Shown one piece after another: positions 33,221-41,613 of a DNA stretch of 64,000 nt. The translations under genes were made by a program, and so were the position numbers. The notes under the pieces were generated by a model, which saw only the letters and a list, made by a program, of their open reading frames with translations, did no database searches and was not told where the DNA came from. The first letter of the stretch is position 1; every line of letters starts with the position of its first letter. The stretch comes from an uncultured Lachnospiraceae bacterium. GTDB taxonomy: Bacteria > Bacillota > Clostridia > Lachnospirales > Lachnospiraceae. The stretch is taken from positions 124,436 through 188,435 of the forward strand of contig CAJTUB010000004.1 of NCBI GenBank assembly GCA_910579465.1, given 5' to 3'.

Positions 33221-34463
33221 AATCTCCAAGCATGTGGATAAACAGACCGCTGCGGAGCTTCGGTTCGAACCAGGTGGACTTCGGCGGCATCAGGCGCCCG
33301 GCGTCCGAAACCGCAAACAGCTCTGAAATAGAGGTCGGATACATTGAAAACGCTACGGTCATATCTTCGGAAACACGGCGTTCCAGCTCTCCGAGGCCCC
33401 GGATGCCGCCGATAAAGTCAATGCGCTTATCCGTGCGCGGGTCCCCGATGCCGAGAACCGGAGCAAGCAGATAGTCCTGCAGCAGAGAGACATCCAGGGA
33501 GTCTACCGGGTCCGTAATCTGCCGGAGGGAATCCGCGGCAGTCAGCCGGTACCAGGTATGGTCAAGATACATGCCGAAGGTGCCCTTTTCGGAAGGGGAA
33601 AAAGCAGTATCACCAAGAGGTTCTGCCGTAAAGTGCTCGGATACGCGGGCAAGAAAGGCTTCCTTTGTCAGACCGTTTAAGTCCCTGACGACACGATAGT
33701 AAGGAAGGATTTTCAGTTCATCCTCCGGAAACAGAACGGAAAGGAAAAAGTTGAACTCCTCTGTCCCGTCATAGCCCGGATGTGCGGCACGACGCTTCAG
33801 GCCGACCTTGACCGCGGAGGTGGCACGGTGATGCCCGTCGGCAATGTAGATGCTGTCAATTTTGGAAAAAGCATCCGAAACAGCCGCAACGTCAGACGGC
33901 TCTGAAATCACGAACACACGATGGGTCACGCCGTCCTCTGCGGTAAAGTCATAAAGCGGCGCGTTCTGTTTTGTTTTTTCCACAATGCTATGTATGGTCT
34001 CATTTCTGCGGTAGGCAAGGAAAATCGGACCGGTCTGTGCATTACAGGTATCGACATGGCGGATGCGGTCCTCCTCCTTATCTGCGCGTGTGTTTTCATG
34101 CTTTTTAATTACATTGCCCAGATAATCGTCAATCGAGGCGCATGCCGTGATGCCGGTCTGTACCCTTCCGTCCATCGTAAGCTCGTAAATATAGTAGCTG
34201 AGGACCGGGTCGGCAAGGAAGGTGCCGTCGGCGATGCGCGCCTGTAAAAGCTCGGCTGCCTTTGCATAGACACAGTCTGCATAAGTATCGGTTTCGTCAG
34301 GAAACTGGGTTTCTGCGCGGTCAATGTTTAAGAAAGACAGCGCGTCCTTTGCGGCGGCAGTCTTTGCCTCGCTGCGGTTATAGACATCGTACGGCAGCGC
34401 TGCAACACGGTGCGCAAGCGCGGCGTCCGGACGGATACAGAGAAAAGGTTTTATGGTTGCCAT
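33219..34463 (-). CDS. DUF1015 family protein
   Basis: 414 residues, AAAGGA 8 bases before the ATG. Family landmarks: KPFLCIRPDAALAHRVAALPYDVYN at the N-terminus (shown here in part), YIYELTMDGRVQTGI, KKHENTRADKEEDR, SIYIADGHHRATSA near the middle with a DGHHR motif, and FVGGIRG-like DFIGGIRGLGELE near the C-terminus. The function is unknown; in many Clostridia the gene travels with serine biosynthesis genes, but not here. The DGHHR motif suggests a metal or nucleotide site (inference). Confidence 0.85.
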   Translation of the reverse strand: MATIKPFLCIRPDAALAHRVAALPYDVYNRSEAKTAAAKDALSFLNIDRAETQFPDETDTYADCVYAKAAELLQARIADGTFLADPVLSYYIYELTMDGRVQTGITACASIDDYLGNVIKKHENTRADKEEDRIRHVDTCNAQTGPIFLAYRRNETIHSIVEKTKQNAPLYDFTAEDGVTHRVFVISEPSDVAAVSDAFSKIDSIYIADGHHRATSAVKVGLKRRAAHPGYDGTEEFNFFLSVLFPEDELKILPYYRVVRDLNGLTKEAFLARVSEHFTAEPLGDTAFSPSEKGTFGMYLDHTWYRLTAADSLRQITDPVDSLDVSLLQDYLLAPVLGIGDPRTDKRIDFIGGIRGLGELERRVSEDMTVAFSMYPTSISELFAVSDAGRLMPPKSTWFEPKLRSGLFIHMLGD

Positions 34464-34607
34464 GAAAATCGTCCTTTCTGGTAAATTACCATTGTTTTAA
34501 AGGGAGTATACCTTTTTTTCGGGAAAAGCGCAAGGGAACGGGAGAAAATCGCTTAAAATTTTTGAAAAAACCAAGTATTTTTTGTAGAAATTTACCGAAA
34601 AGGGGTG

Positions 34608-34613
34608 TATAAT
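34608..34613 (+). promoter_or_regulatory. -10 box of the CheX-like/CheY operon
   Basis: TATAAT (34608-34613) preceded by TG. No good -35 box lies at 16-18 bp; the region upstream is very A/T-rich, like an UP element. Confidence 0.4.
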
Positions 34614-34662
34614 AAAAGTCAATAGGAAGGAAGTCCTATATGCGATACAAAGGGGGCATTTG

Positions 34663-35550
34663 ATGGTAGGTTACTTATTGGGCAATTATATGGTAGAAGA
34701 AGGGTTTATGACAACAGAGCAGCTGGAGGCTGTCATCTCTGCACAGGAAAGGGTCAGGGTAAAGCTCGGGCTGATTGCCGTTTCGGAAGGAATGCTGACG
34801 CTAGACCAGGCGGTTGTGATTAACCGGATGCAGCAGGGAATGGACAAGCGTTTCGGCGATATTGCCGTAGAGAAGGGGTATCTGACAGAGGCGCAGGTGA
34901 CAAGCCTGTTAAAAATGCAGGGAAATGATTACCTGACGTTTGCACAGACATTGGTCGACGAAGGGATTGTCACAATGCATAAGCTGCAGAACATTTTAAA
35001 GGATTACCAGATAGAAAACGGTTTTACGAATACGGAGCTGGAGGCAGTCAAGAGCGGGGACCCGGAGAAGATTATTCCGCTGTTTCTGCCGCATGGGGCG
35101 GACGAGTATCAGGAAATCGTTACGATAGCGCTGAAGCTGCTTGTGCGCTGCGTCGACCGTCATGCGTATCCGATGTACGGGAGACTGGCAGATGCAAAAG
35201 AGATAAGGGAGCTGAAAATGCCGGTGATGCAGGAGCTGACCGGGGAGGAATACTGGCGGGCAGGCATTGCGGACGGGGAAGGTGGTCTGTGTGCGGTTGC
35301 CTCTGCCTTTGCGGGAGAGGAGTACGATGAGGTAAACGAAGACGTACAGGATGCGGCAGGTGAATTTGTCAATTGTGTCAACGGTCTGTTTGCAGCGGCA
35401 AAGGGCACGAGAAATGTGGAATTGGAGCTGATGCCGCCGGAATTTTTGGAAAACGGCGCGGCAGAGGGAAGCAGTATTTTGGTTATGCCGTTCGGAATCC
35501 GGGGTGCAGCAGTGAACTTTATCGTTACAAATCAGAGAGACGGGAGGTAG
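34663..35550 (+). CDS. Type II secretion E N-terminal-like domain fused to a CheX-like domain
   Basis: 295 residues from ATG 34663 (AAAGGGGG 6 bases upstream). The first ~115 residues are two helical repeats of the kind LGNYMVEEGFMTTEQLEAV and FGDIAVEKGYLTEAQVTSL, as in the GspE/MshE N-terminal domain, which binds c-di-GMP or partner proteins in some cases. The C-terminal part (from ~150) resembles CheX/CheC phosphatases: FAGEEYDEVNEDVQDAAGEFVNCVNG contains the E..N helix needed for CheY-P hydrolysis (shown in part). A CheY-like protein follows 4 bp downstream, so this is probably its phosphatase or tuning partner. Confidence 0.7.
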   Translation: MVGYLLGNYMVEEGFMTTEQLEAVISAQERVRVKLGLIAVSEGMLTLDQAVVINRMQQGMDKRFGDIAVEKGYLTEAQVTSLLKMQGNDYLTFAQTLVDEGIVTMHKLQNILKDYQIENGFTNTELEAVKSGDPEKIIPLFLPHGADEYQEIVTIALKLLVRCVDRHAYPMYGRLADAKEIRELKMPVMQELTGEEYWRAGIADGEGGLCAVASAFAGEEYDEVNEDVQDAAGEFVNCVNGLFAAAKGTRNVELELMPPEFLENGAAEGSSILVMPFGIRGAAVNFIVTNQRDGR

Positions 35551-35554
35551 GGCG

Positions 35555-35911
35555 ATGGCGACTGTATTGATTGTAGATGATTCCAAGACATCAAGAAGAA
35601 TACTCGGGGATATTCTCAGAGCGATGGAACTTGAGGTAGTCGGCGAGGCGGTAAACGGCGACGAGGGCTTTCAGAAGTACAAGGAGCTAAGGCCGGACCT
35701 TGTGACGATGGATATTACGATGCCGGTGATGTCCGGTCTGGATGCCCTGCTCCTAATTAAGCAGGAAAATCCGGAGGCAAAGGTAGTTATGATTACGGCG
35801 GCAGGGCAGAAGGCGAATCTTGTGCGGGCGGTAAAGGCTGGTGCAGAGGAGTTTATCACAAAGCCGCTTGAGGAGAGTGAAATCCGCCGCGTCATCGGCA
35901 GGATTCTCTAG
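35555..35911 (+). CDS. CheY-like single-domain response regulator
   Basis: 118 residues, receiver domain only. VLIVDDSKTSRR holds the acidic pair, VTMDITMPVMSGLDAL the phospho-acceptor Asp, MITAAGQ the Thr, and EFITKPLEESE the conserved Lys. There is no output domain. It starts 4 bp after the CheX-like gene (GGGAGG upstream), so the two are probably made together. It may feed into chemotaxis, given the methyl-accepting protein at 45.9 kb, but no cheA, cheW or motor genes are in the window. Confidence 0.88.
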   Translation: MATVLIVDDSKTSRRILGDILRAMELEVVGEAVNGDEGFQKYKELRPDLVTMDITMPVMSGLDALLLIKQENPEAKVVMITAAGQKANLVRAVKAGAEEFITKPLEESEIRRVIGRIL

Positions 35912-35937
35912 GAGATGTAAACAGAAGAAGGCTTTTG

Positions 35938-35971
35938 AGGGGTTGATACGCGGCGGGCGGCAGCCCCTTTT
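35938..35971 (+). terminator. Terminator after the cheY-like gene
   Basis: AGGGGTTG pairs with CAGCCCCTT (one G-U pair), followed by TTTTG. Confidence 0.55.
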
Positions 35972-36114
35972 GTAATGCAGAAAAAGCCTGAAGAAAATCT
36001 AGTGGAGTTTTAATGAAAATCTAATGTAACTGTGCGTGTGTTTGTGCTAAAATAAAGTTGTCAACCGGAATTTTCCGGACCGCAAAATTGGATTTGCTAA
36101 GGAGGAGCACAAAT

Positions 36115-37032
36115 ATGTTTGTTACTGTTTTTGGAAAAGAAATCTATTATGAAATGTATGGTACGGAAGAGAAGGACACTTTGCTCTATCTTCACGGGGG
36201 TCCGGGAGCAAGCTGCCTGGATTTTGTCAATCAGGCAAAGGCGTTAAGTGAAAAAATGAAGGTTATCTCATTTGACCAGTTTGGCGTTCTCCGTTCAGAT
36301 GCCATCGCTGAAAACGAGGATTACAGCATGGAATATCAGGTTGAAATGTTGGAGGAAATGCGGAAATCCTTTGGAATAGAAAAATGGAGCATACTTGGAC
36401 ATTCTTACGGCGGCATGCTTGCAGCTTTATATGCGTCGCTCTGTCCGGATTCCATCCATAAGGTCATTTTGGAGTGCCCGTCCCTGTATTTTGAGGATTC
36501 TGCAAGGTCAGTCGCAGAATATTTAAGCGAACATATTCACAGTTTAAATAATAAGCAGGCAAGTGAGCTTTGCGAAAAAATGAAATCGAAGGATTACCAG
36601 GGCAATCAGGAGGTGGTATATGATTTGATTTCCCTGCTTGGGTATGTTACCGATATGCAGCTGCGGAATTACCTGCATGGCGTTTCCTTTGAGGAATATC
36701 AGCGGAGTATGGACACCACCGGTATTACAAATGAAATGTGGGCAAAAGGAGACCGGCATTTGATGAAGCTGTTAGATGCAAAACCGGAGGGCTCTTCTCA
36801 AAAAAGAGTCGTAATGACAGATAACTTTTTGCCGGTCATTCAAAAGATAACCCTTCCGGTACTGCTGATACATGGGAAGTACGACCCTGCCTGCACAAAG
36901 TATCAGGCAGAGTATGTGATGAGCCATGTGCAAAATGCAGTGCAGGTTGTTTTTGAGAATAGCGGACACTTCCCAAGAATCGAGGAAGCAGAGAAGTATA
37001 CGGAGACGGTACTCCGGTTTTGTAAGCAGTGA
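36115..37032 (+). CDS. Alpha/beta hydrolase, proline iminopeptidase (S33) family
   Basis: 305 residues from ATG 36115 behind AAGGAGGAG; the longer frame to 36058 starts at the promoter. HGGPGASCLDF is the oxyanion-hole motif of the S33 family, GHSYGGMLA holds the nucleophile Ser near residue 104, LLIHGKYDPACT the Asp, and ENSGHFPRIEE the His. S33 enzymes cleave N-terminal proline or act on small esters/amides. No signal peptide, so intracellular. It is a single gene; TAAAAT with TGC extended -10 lies ~65 bp upstream. Confidence 0.82.
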   Translation: MFVTVFGKEIYYEMYGTEEKDTLLYLHGGPGASCLDFVNQAKALSEKMKVISFDQFGVLRSDAIAENEDYSMEYQVEMLEEMRKSFGIEKWSILGHSYGGMLAALYASLCPDSIHKVILECPSLYFEDSARSVAEYLSEHIHSLNNKQASELCEKMKSKDYQGNQEVVYDLISLLGYVTDMQLRNYLHGVSFEEYQRSMDTTGITNEMWAKGDRHLMKLLDAKPEGSSQKRVVMTDNFLPVIQKITLPVLLIHGKYDPACTKYQAEYVMSHVQNAVQVVFENSGHFPRIEEAEKYTETVLRFCKQ

Positions 37033-37124
37033 GTATCAGGAAGACGGGAAAGAATAGTTGAACGGGTATCTTGCATGCAATGATGATGCCATAAAGCAAA
37101 CCATAAAGCAAACAGCACAGCCGT

Positions 37125-37283
37125 ATGGATTCCACCTCCGATATCTCCAGACGCCTTGCAGTGAGCGAAAGTAAAGTGAAAACAACGTTTTTCAGGGTGC
37201 GGAATGAGTGAAAAGAGTATTTGCGGAAGGAGGGTATGAGACATGAAGAAAAGCGAAAAGCCTCAGATGATAACGGACGTTGA
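37125..37283 (+). pseudogene. Remnant of an ECF-like sigma factor gene (region 4.2 end, in-frame stop)
   Basis: The plus frame reads SDISRRLAVSESKVKTTF, FRVRNE, a TGA stop at 37209-37211, then KEYLRKEGMRHEEKRKASDD. This is the helix-turn-helix end of a sigma-70 region 4 (compare the intact sigma at 43.8 kb, ending AETAKLLKLSEGTVKSRLSRAR), broken by a nonsense codon. The frame is closed by a stop at 37104, so regions 1-3 are gone. The end overlaps the next gene by 41 bp, as expected for an original sigma/partner pair. Confidence 0.65.
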
Positions 37284-38049
37284 TGCGGCACTTATTAAAG
37301 AGGCAGGCGCGTTTGCGCCGAAAAAGAAAAAATGGAAGGTGTTCCTGCCCGTGGCAGCGTCTGTTCTGTTGATTGCAGGGGCTTTCTCCGGCATGTTTTA
37401 TTATAACAGTAATAAAGTAAGGCTGGATTCCAATGGAAAAATCGATATTTATTCGATGAAAGGAGCGCAGATTCTGGATGCGGACAAAATGTCGGTGACC
37501 GGATGGGCAGCAAATGAAGAACCGACTAATGATCCAGAGGAGTTTGGTGCACATTTAAAAAAGGATATTATACTAGAGGCAAGAAATGCAGTCATGTGTG
37601 GAACAGAAGTAATAACTGCGTTAGTGTACGGAACGGCGAAAAATATAAAAGCAGTAACTATGGAAGAAGTTGTCGATAACAACAAGCTTGTCTGGAATAT
37701 CGTTACATTTGACATCGATATTATAGACGATTTACAGACGCTTGGCGGAAGGGAAACGGTTCATGTTGTTTCGGCAAGTCTGTGTGAGAATGGGTATCTG
37801 GTAATGGAATTAAATGCCCGGATGAATGAGATGCTAAGTAATCCGGTAGGCGTATTTATGCTAAACGGTACAAACAGGGAGTCCTTGTTTGAGATTAAAA
37901 ATACCTGGAAAATAAAAGGGAAGGAGTATAAGGTGAGCGATTTAGCCGATTATTTTGTCTACCGGAGGTATGACTGTGACGGAGAGAGCTTTCAATATTA
38001 TGGTGTTCCTGTGCGATTAGAGGATTTAAGAATAGAGGACGAGAAGTGA
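37243..38049 (+). CDS. Membrane-anchored protein, likely former anti-sigma partner
   Basis: 268 residues, AAGGAGGG 6 bases upstream. A cytoplasmic N-terminus of ~30 residues, one membrane helix (FLPVAASVLLIAGAFSGMFYY, about 33-53), then an external domain of mixed alpha/beta composition ending YYGVPVRLEDLRIEDEK. This layout matches the protein encoded after sigma genes in Clostridia (DUF4179-like and relatives). The sigma gene before it is broken, so the protein may be an orphan or may act with another sigma factor. I do not recognise a defined domain. Confidence 0.6.
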   Translation: MKKSEKPQMITDVDAALIKEAGAFAPKKKKWKVFLPVAASVLLIAGAFSGMFYYNSNKVRLDSNGKIDIYSMKGAQILDADKMSVTGWAANEEPTNDPEEFGAHLKKDIILEARNAVMCGTEVITALVYGTAKNIKAVTMEEVVDNNKLVWNIVTFDIDIIDDLQTLGGRETVHVVSASLCENGYLVMELNARMNEMLSNPVGVFMLNGTNRESLFEIKNTWKIKGKEYKVSDLADYFVYRRYDCDGESFQYYGVPVRLEDLRIEDEK

Positions 38050-38070
38050 GAGGAGGAAAAATATTAAAGA

Positions 38071-38116
38071 GAGCATGGCATAAGCCCTTCCTGCAGGGTT
38101 ATGTCATGCTCTTTTT
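38071..38116. terminator. Terminator with A/T-flanked stem
   Basis: GAGCATGGCATAA...CCC pairs with GGGTTATGTCATGCTC (38071-38111), followed by TTTTTAA; the other side has AAAGA. It serves both the anti-sigma-like gene and the convergent glycosyltransferase gene. Confidence 0.75.
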
Positions 38117-38162
38117 AATCCCGGCTATAAAACCATGCAGGGTTTTAGGCAGGTATTTTGTG

Positions 38163-39422
38163 TCACACCATCGTCAAATACGGCACAAGCTCCTGTGCAA
38201 ACTGCATCCAGGTCAGGCGGCTGTCCGCAAAGGCATAGGCGCGGTCTGCAATCTGCTGCATGCCCTCCGGGTCCGCGAGCAGACCGGAGACAATTCCGGG
38301 TAGTGCGGAAAGCTGGTCTAAGCGGTAGTAGCGGAGCGTGTCGCCATCTTTAAAGCGTTCGGAAAGGTACTGGCTCGGGTCGGTTACGCAGACGCTCCCG
38401 TTTAACATCGAGCTGTAAATCCGGTCATGGGCGCCCCGCTTGAACCACGGCATCACGTTCAGGGAAAGCTTTGCTTCCGAGATGGCGTGCAGGCAGACGT
38501 TCGTGTCGGAGTAGGCGGTATGGGTCAGAAGCGCCTTCTTTTTGACGGGAAGCGTATCCCAGCCCGCGCCGATGCAGTGTACCGGAATGTCATTCTCCAG
38601 TAAGGTTCCGATGACCCTGCCGCGGAACGTAAACCGAATCCACAGGTCAAGGAAAATCATTTTATTCATTACATTTTTCAGTTCTTCCTCTGTCAGCTCT
38701 GGAAGCTCCCGGTTTAAATGGCGCAGATAAACCGTGTGGATACACTGGTCGGGCGCTGCAAGCAGGTCGTCCAGGATATCGTGATAGAAGGCATCGTATT
38801 CCGGACCGTTCCGTTTCATATACGGCAGGAAGAAGTCCGGACTGGTAAAGCAGCCCGTAAAGACAACGTCGGTAGGGCGCTCTGCAACCGGAAGAAGCGT
38901 CCGGGGAGCTTCCGGCTTCCCGGAGAGAAGGGAGGCAGGGTCTGTCACGTCCTCCGTCCGGGTCTGCGCGGCATCCTCCGCAAAGCGGGAGCAGTAGCCG
39001 CATCCGGCAAGCGGCATCGTCTTGCCGCAGGCAATCTCCGGATAAAAACGCTTCATATAGTCCGTGTGGTCGCCGTCGATGCAAATCTGCAGATAGCGCT
39101 CCGGGAGGTGCTGCAGCTCATCATAATAGTAAAACGGGTGGTCGACAATGATATTGATGCATGCAACGTCATAAAGATCCCAGAGCAGGACTCCCTCCGG
39201 CGTGTAAAACATCGCTTCCTGCTGGATGGCGTGAAAATTGAACGTAATCATCACGGTTTCGTGAGGGAGAATAAAGCCTTTTAAGGCTTCCAGACCCGAA
39301 AAGGGCTCCCGGATGCGCACGAGACGCACATCATATCCAAGCTTCACAAAAGCCTCTGCCAGACGGTCAGAAAAGAAATGCAGGGTTTCCACACCCGGCT
39401 CAAAAAGAAGAAGTCGTTTCAT
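38163..39422 (-). CDS. Glycosyltransferase, CgeB/group-1 type
   Basis: 419 residues from MKRLLLFEPG (GGAGG 9 bases upstream; the frame runs further up to 39485 without a better site). The C-terminal third has the group-1 pattern: SLNVMPWFKRGAHDRIYSS, MLNGSVCVTDPSQYL and FKDGDTLRYYRLDQ. This matches CgeB-like glycosyltransferases of spore-coat and flagellin modification. The middle has a Cys-containing segment AGCGYC. The acceptor is unknown; with SpoVAF and CotH proteins in the window a spore-surface role is possible, but flagellin or wall glycosylation is equally open. Confidence 0.75.
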   Translation of the reverse strand: MKRLLLFEPGVETLHFFSDRLAEAFVKLGYDVRLVRIREPFSGLEALKGFILPHETVMITFNFHAIQQEAMFYTPEGVLLWDLYDVACINIIVDHPFYYYDELQHLPERYLQICIDGDHTDYMKRFYPEIACGKTMPLAGCGYCSRFAEDAAQTRTEDVTDPASLLSGKPEAPRTLLPVAERPTDVVFTGCFTSPDFFLPYMKRNGPEYDAFYHDILDDLLAAPDQCIHTVYLRHLNRELPELTEEELKNVMNKMIFLDLWIRFTFRGRVIGTLLENDIPVHCIGAGWDTLPVKKKALLTHTAYSDTNVCLHAISEAKLSLNVMPWFKRGAHDRIYSSMLNGSVCVTDPSQYLSERFKDGDTLRYYRLDQLSALPGIVSGLLADPEGMQQIADRAYAFADSRLTWMQFAQELVPYLTMV

Positions 39423-39484
39423 AAATAGCAGCCTCCGCATGGTTTCGTTCAGGGACAGCGTAAAACAGCTGTCCTGTCTGGTCA

Positions 39485-39597
39485 TTACGATTCACAGCCC
39501 CTCCGCACACATGCGCAAAATCAGCCAGCAGGGCTGTCTGTCGCTGCTGCGCAGCTTTCTATTTTGCTTATGTGGGTGGAGTGACTGTAAATCGTAA
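39485..39597. repeat. 113-bp imperfect long hairpin
   Basis: The left arm 39485-39521 and right arm 39561-39597 are complementary at most positions (TTACGATTCACAG with CTGTAAATCGTAA, and GCGCAAAAT with ATTTTGC), with several G-U pairs. An inner CAGCAG/CTGCTG helix is possible. There is no coding capacity or clear target duplication. It lies in the leader of the glycosyltransferase gene and upstream of mobile-element copy 3. Confidence 0.55.
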
Positions 39598-39648
39598 CAT
39601 CTGCTTTCATCTTAGCACAGCGGGGAAAAAAAGACAACCCTGCCGGGG

Positions 39649-39902
39649 CTTGAGTTTCCGCATTTTTCGAATAACCCTGGAAAGGGCTGGAGGCTGTGCG
39701 ATATCTTAGTTTTGCATTTGTCCGAAGGACCGCGTTCTTAACGGAACCGGAATCACCTCATAGAGCTGGTTAGGCGCGAGGATGCTACCGAGCGGCTTAA
39801 CAGCTCTTGGAGGAAGTCTGGTGTAGTGTTGCGCATGCAAAACTAAGATATCGCACAGCCTCCGGAACTTTCCAGGCAGTCTAAAAACTGCCGAAACCCC
39901 GG
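39649..39902 (+). mobile_element. Structured MITE-like element, copy 3 (right end diverged)
   Basis: The left end CTTGAGTTTCCGCATTTTT is intact; the right end is CTGCCGAAACCCCGG instead of the expected inverted copy. The inner stem is 40 bp (39677-39716 with 39836-39875) with two mismatches and one wobble, and its sequence differs from copies 1 and 2. The 119-nt core (39717-39835) keeps the GTCC-GAA-GGAC hairpin, GGTTAGGCGCGAGGA, and the long hairpin with changed but matched bases (GAGCTG/CAGCTC). No direct repeat flank was found. It ends ~13 bp before the -35 box of prfC. Confidence 0.7.
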
Positions 39903-39915
39903 CAAGGAATTTTGC

Positions 39916-39944
39916 TTGCATAGTGAGGGAAAATCATGTAAAAT
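39916..39944 (+). promoter_or_regulatory. Promoter of prfC
   Basis: TTGCAT (39916-39921), 17-bp spacer, TAAAAT (39939-39944). AGGAGG lies just before the prfC start. Confidence 0.65.
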
Positions 39945-39979
39945 AAGCTTGTTATGTTTGGAAGAATCAGGAGGCAGCC

Positions 39980-41566
39980 ATGAAATACGGTGATGAGATA
40001 AACAAGAGAAGAACCTTTGCGATTATTTCGCACCCCGACGCGGGGAAAACGACATTGACGGAGAAGCTTCTGCTTTATGGCGGGGCGATTAACCTCGCGG
40101 GTTCGGTAAAGGCGAAGAAGACGGCAAGGCATGCGGTTTCCGACTGGATGGAGATAGAGAAGCAGAGAGGAATTTCCGTTACCTCCTCTGTCATGCAGTT
40201 TAACTATAACGGGTACTGTATCAACATTCTGGATACTCCGGGGCATCAGGACTTCTCGGAGGATACCTACCGTACCCTGATGGCAGCCGACTCCGCGGTA
40301 ATGGTGATCGATGCCTCTAAGGGCGTTGAGGCGCAGACGATTAAGCTGTTTAAGGTGTGCGTGATGCGCCATATTCCGATTTTTACGTTTGTAAATAAGT
40401 TAGACCGCGAGGCAAGGGATACCTTTGAACTGCTGGATGAAATCGAGAATGTGCTCGGCATCCGGACCTGCCCGGTGAACTGGCCGATTGGCTCCGGGAG
40501 GAATTTCAAGGGTGTGTATCAGAGAAATACCGGAACGATTACCCGCTTTTTTGCCGCAAATAACGGACAGAATGAGGTAGAGAAGATAGAGGTCACGCTG
40601 GGCGACCCTGGCCTGGATGAGATTATCGGCAGGGAAAACCATCAGAACCTTACGGATGAAATCGAGCTGCTTGACGGCGCGAGCAGTGAGTTTGATTTAG
40701 AGAAGGTGAGCGCCGGGGAGCTGACGCCGGTGTTTTTCGGCTCAGCGCTGACGAACTTCGGCGTGGAAATGTTTTTAGAGCATTTCCTTTCCATGACAAC
40801 ACCGCCGCTTCCGCGGAATGCAAAGGAAGGGCTGATAGAGCCGTGTGCGCATGAGTTTTCGGCATTTGTCTTTAAAATCCAGGCGAATATGAACAAAGCC
40901 CACCGTGACCGGATTGCATTTATGCGTATCTGCTCCGGGAAGTTTGAGGCTGGAATGGAGATCCTGCATGTGCAGGGCGGAAGGAAGCTCCGGCTTTCCC
41001 AGCCGCAGCAGATGATGGCGCAGGACAGGAAGATTGTAGAGGAGGCATACGCCGGGGATATTATCGGCGTGTTTGATCCGGGCATTTTCTCGATAGGCGA
41101 TACGGTCTGCGAGCCGTCGGAGCAGATTGAATACGAGGGGATTCCGACCTTTGCGCCGGAGCATTTTGCTAAAATCCGCCAGCTGGATACGATGAAGCGG
41201 AAGCAGTTTATTAAAGGGGTTTCCCAGATTGCACAGGAGGGTGCAATCCAGATTTTCCAGGAGTTTAATACCGGCATGGAGGAAATTATTGTAGGCGTGG
41301 TAGGCGTACTGCAGTTCGATGTTCTGAAGTTCCGTCTGGAGTCCGAGTACGGCGTGGAAATCCGCATGGAGCCGCTTCCGTACGAGTATATCCGCTGGAT
41401 TGAAAACGAAGGCATCGATGCGGGCAGGCTGAATATCACTACGGATGCAAAGCGTGTAAAGGATTTAAAAAACCGTCCGCTGCTTTTGTTTACCCATGAG
41501 TGGAGCATCCGGACAGTGTTGGAGAGAAACGAAGGACTGAAGCTGGCAGAGTTTGCGAAAAACTGA
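39980..41566 (+). CDS. prfC: Peptide chain release factor 3
   Basis: 528 residues, normal length. GTPase motifs: G1 IISHPDAGKTTLTEKLL, G2 region EKQRGISVTSS, G3 ILDTPGHQDFSEDTYR, G4 FVNKLDRE. The C-terminal domains include QANMNKAHRDRIAFMRICSG and GVVGVLQFDVLKFRLE, typical of RF3. RF3 is a GTPase that recycles RF1/RF2 from the ribosome after termination. The gene has its own promoter next to mobile-element copy 3. A CotH protein gene follows 47 bp downstream and may share the transcript. Confidence 0.95.
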   Translation: MKYGDEINKRRTFAIISHPDAGKTTLTEKLLLYGGAINLAGSVKAKKTARHAVSDWMEIEKQRGISVTSSVMQFNYNGYCINILDTPGHQDFSEDTYRTLMAADSAVMVIDASKGVEAQTIKLFKVCVMRHIPIFTFVNKLDREARDTFELLDEIENVLGIRTCPVNWPIGSGRNFKGVYQRNTGTITRFFAANNGQNEVEKIEVTLGDPGLDEIIGRENHQNLTDEIELLDGASSEFDLEKVSAGELTPVFFGSALTNFGVEMFLEHFLSMTTPPLPRNAKEGLIEPCAHEFSAFVFKIQANMNKAHRDRIAFMRICSGKFEAGMEILHVQGGRKLRLSQPQQMMAQDRKIVEEAYAGDIIGVFDPGIFSIGDTVCEPSEQIEYEGIPTFAPEHFAKIRQLDTMKRKQFIKGVSQIAQEGAIQIFQEFNTGMEEIIVGVVGVLQFDVLKFRLESEYGVEIRMEPLPYEYIRWIENEGIDAGRLNITTDAKRVKDLKNRPLLLFTHEWSIRTVLERNEGLKLAEFAKN

Positions 41567-41613
41567 CAGACAAGGAGTTCCGGGGATACCGGGGAAAGGA
41601 AGGAGCGATAGGG

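Noticed and set aside
36903..37244. Minus-strand 113-codon frame opposite the sigma remnant
   Set aside because: No ribosome binding site; the plus strand in this stretch gives a better explanation (hydrolase end and sigma remnant).
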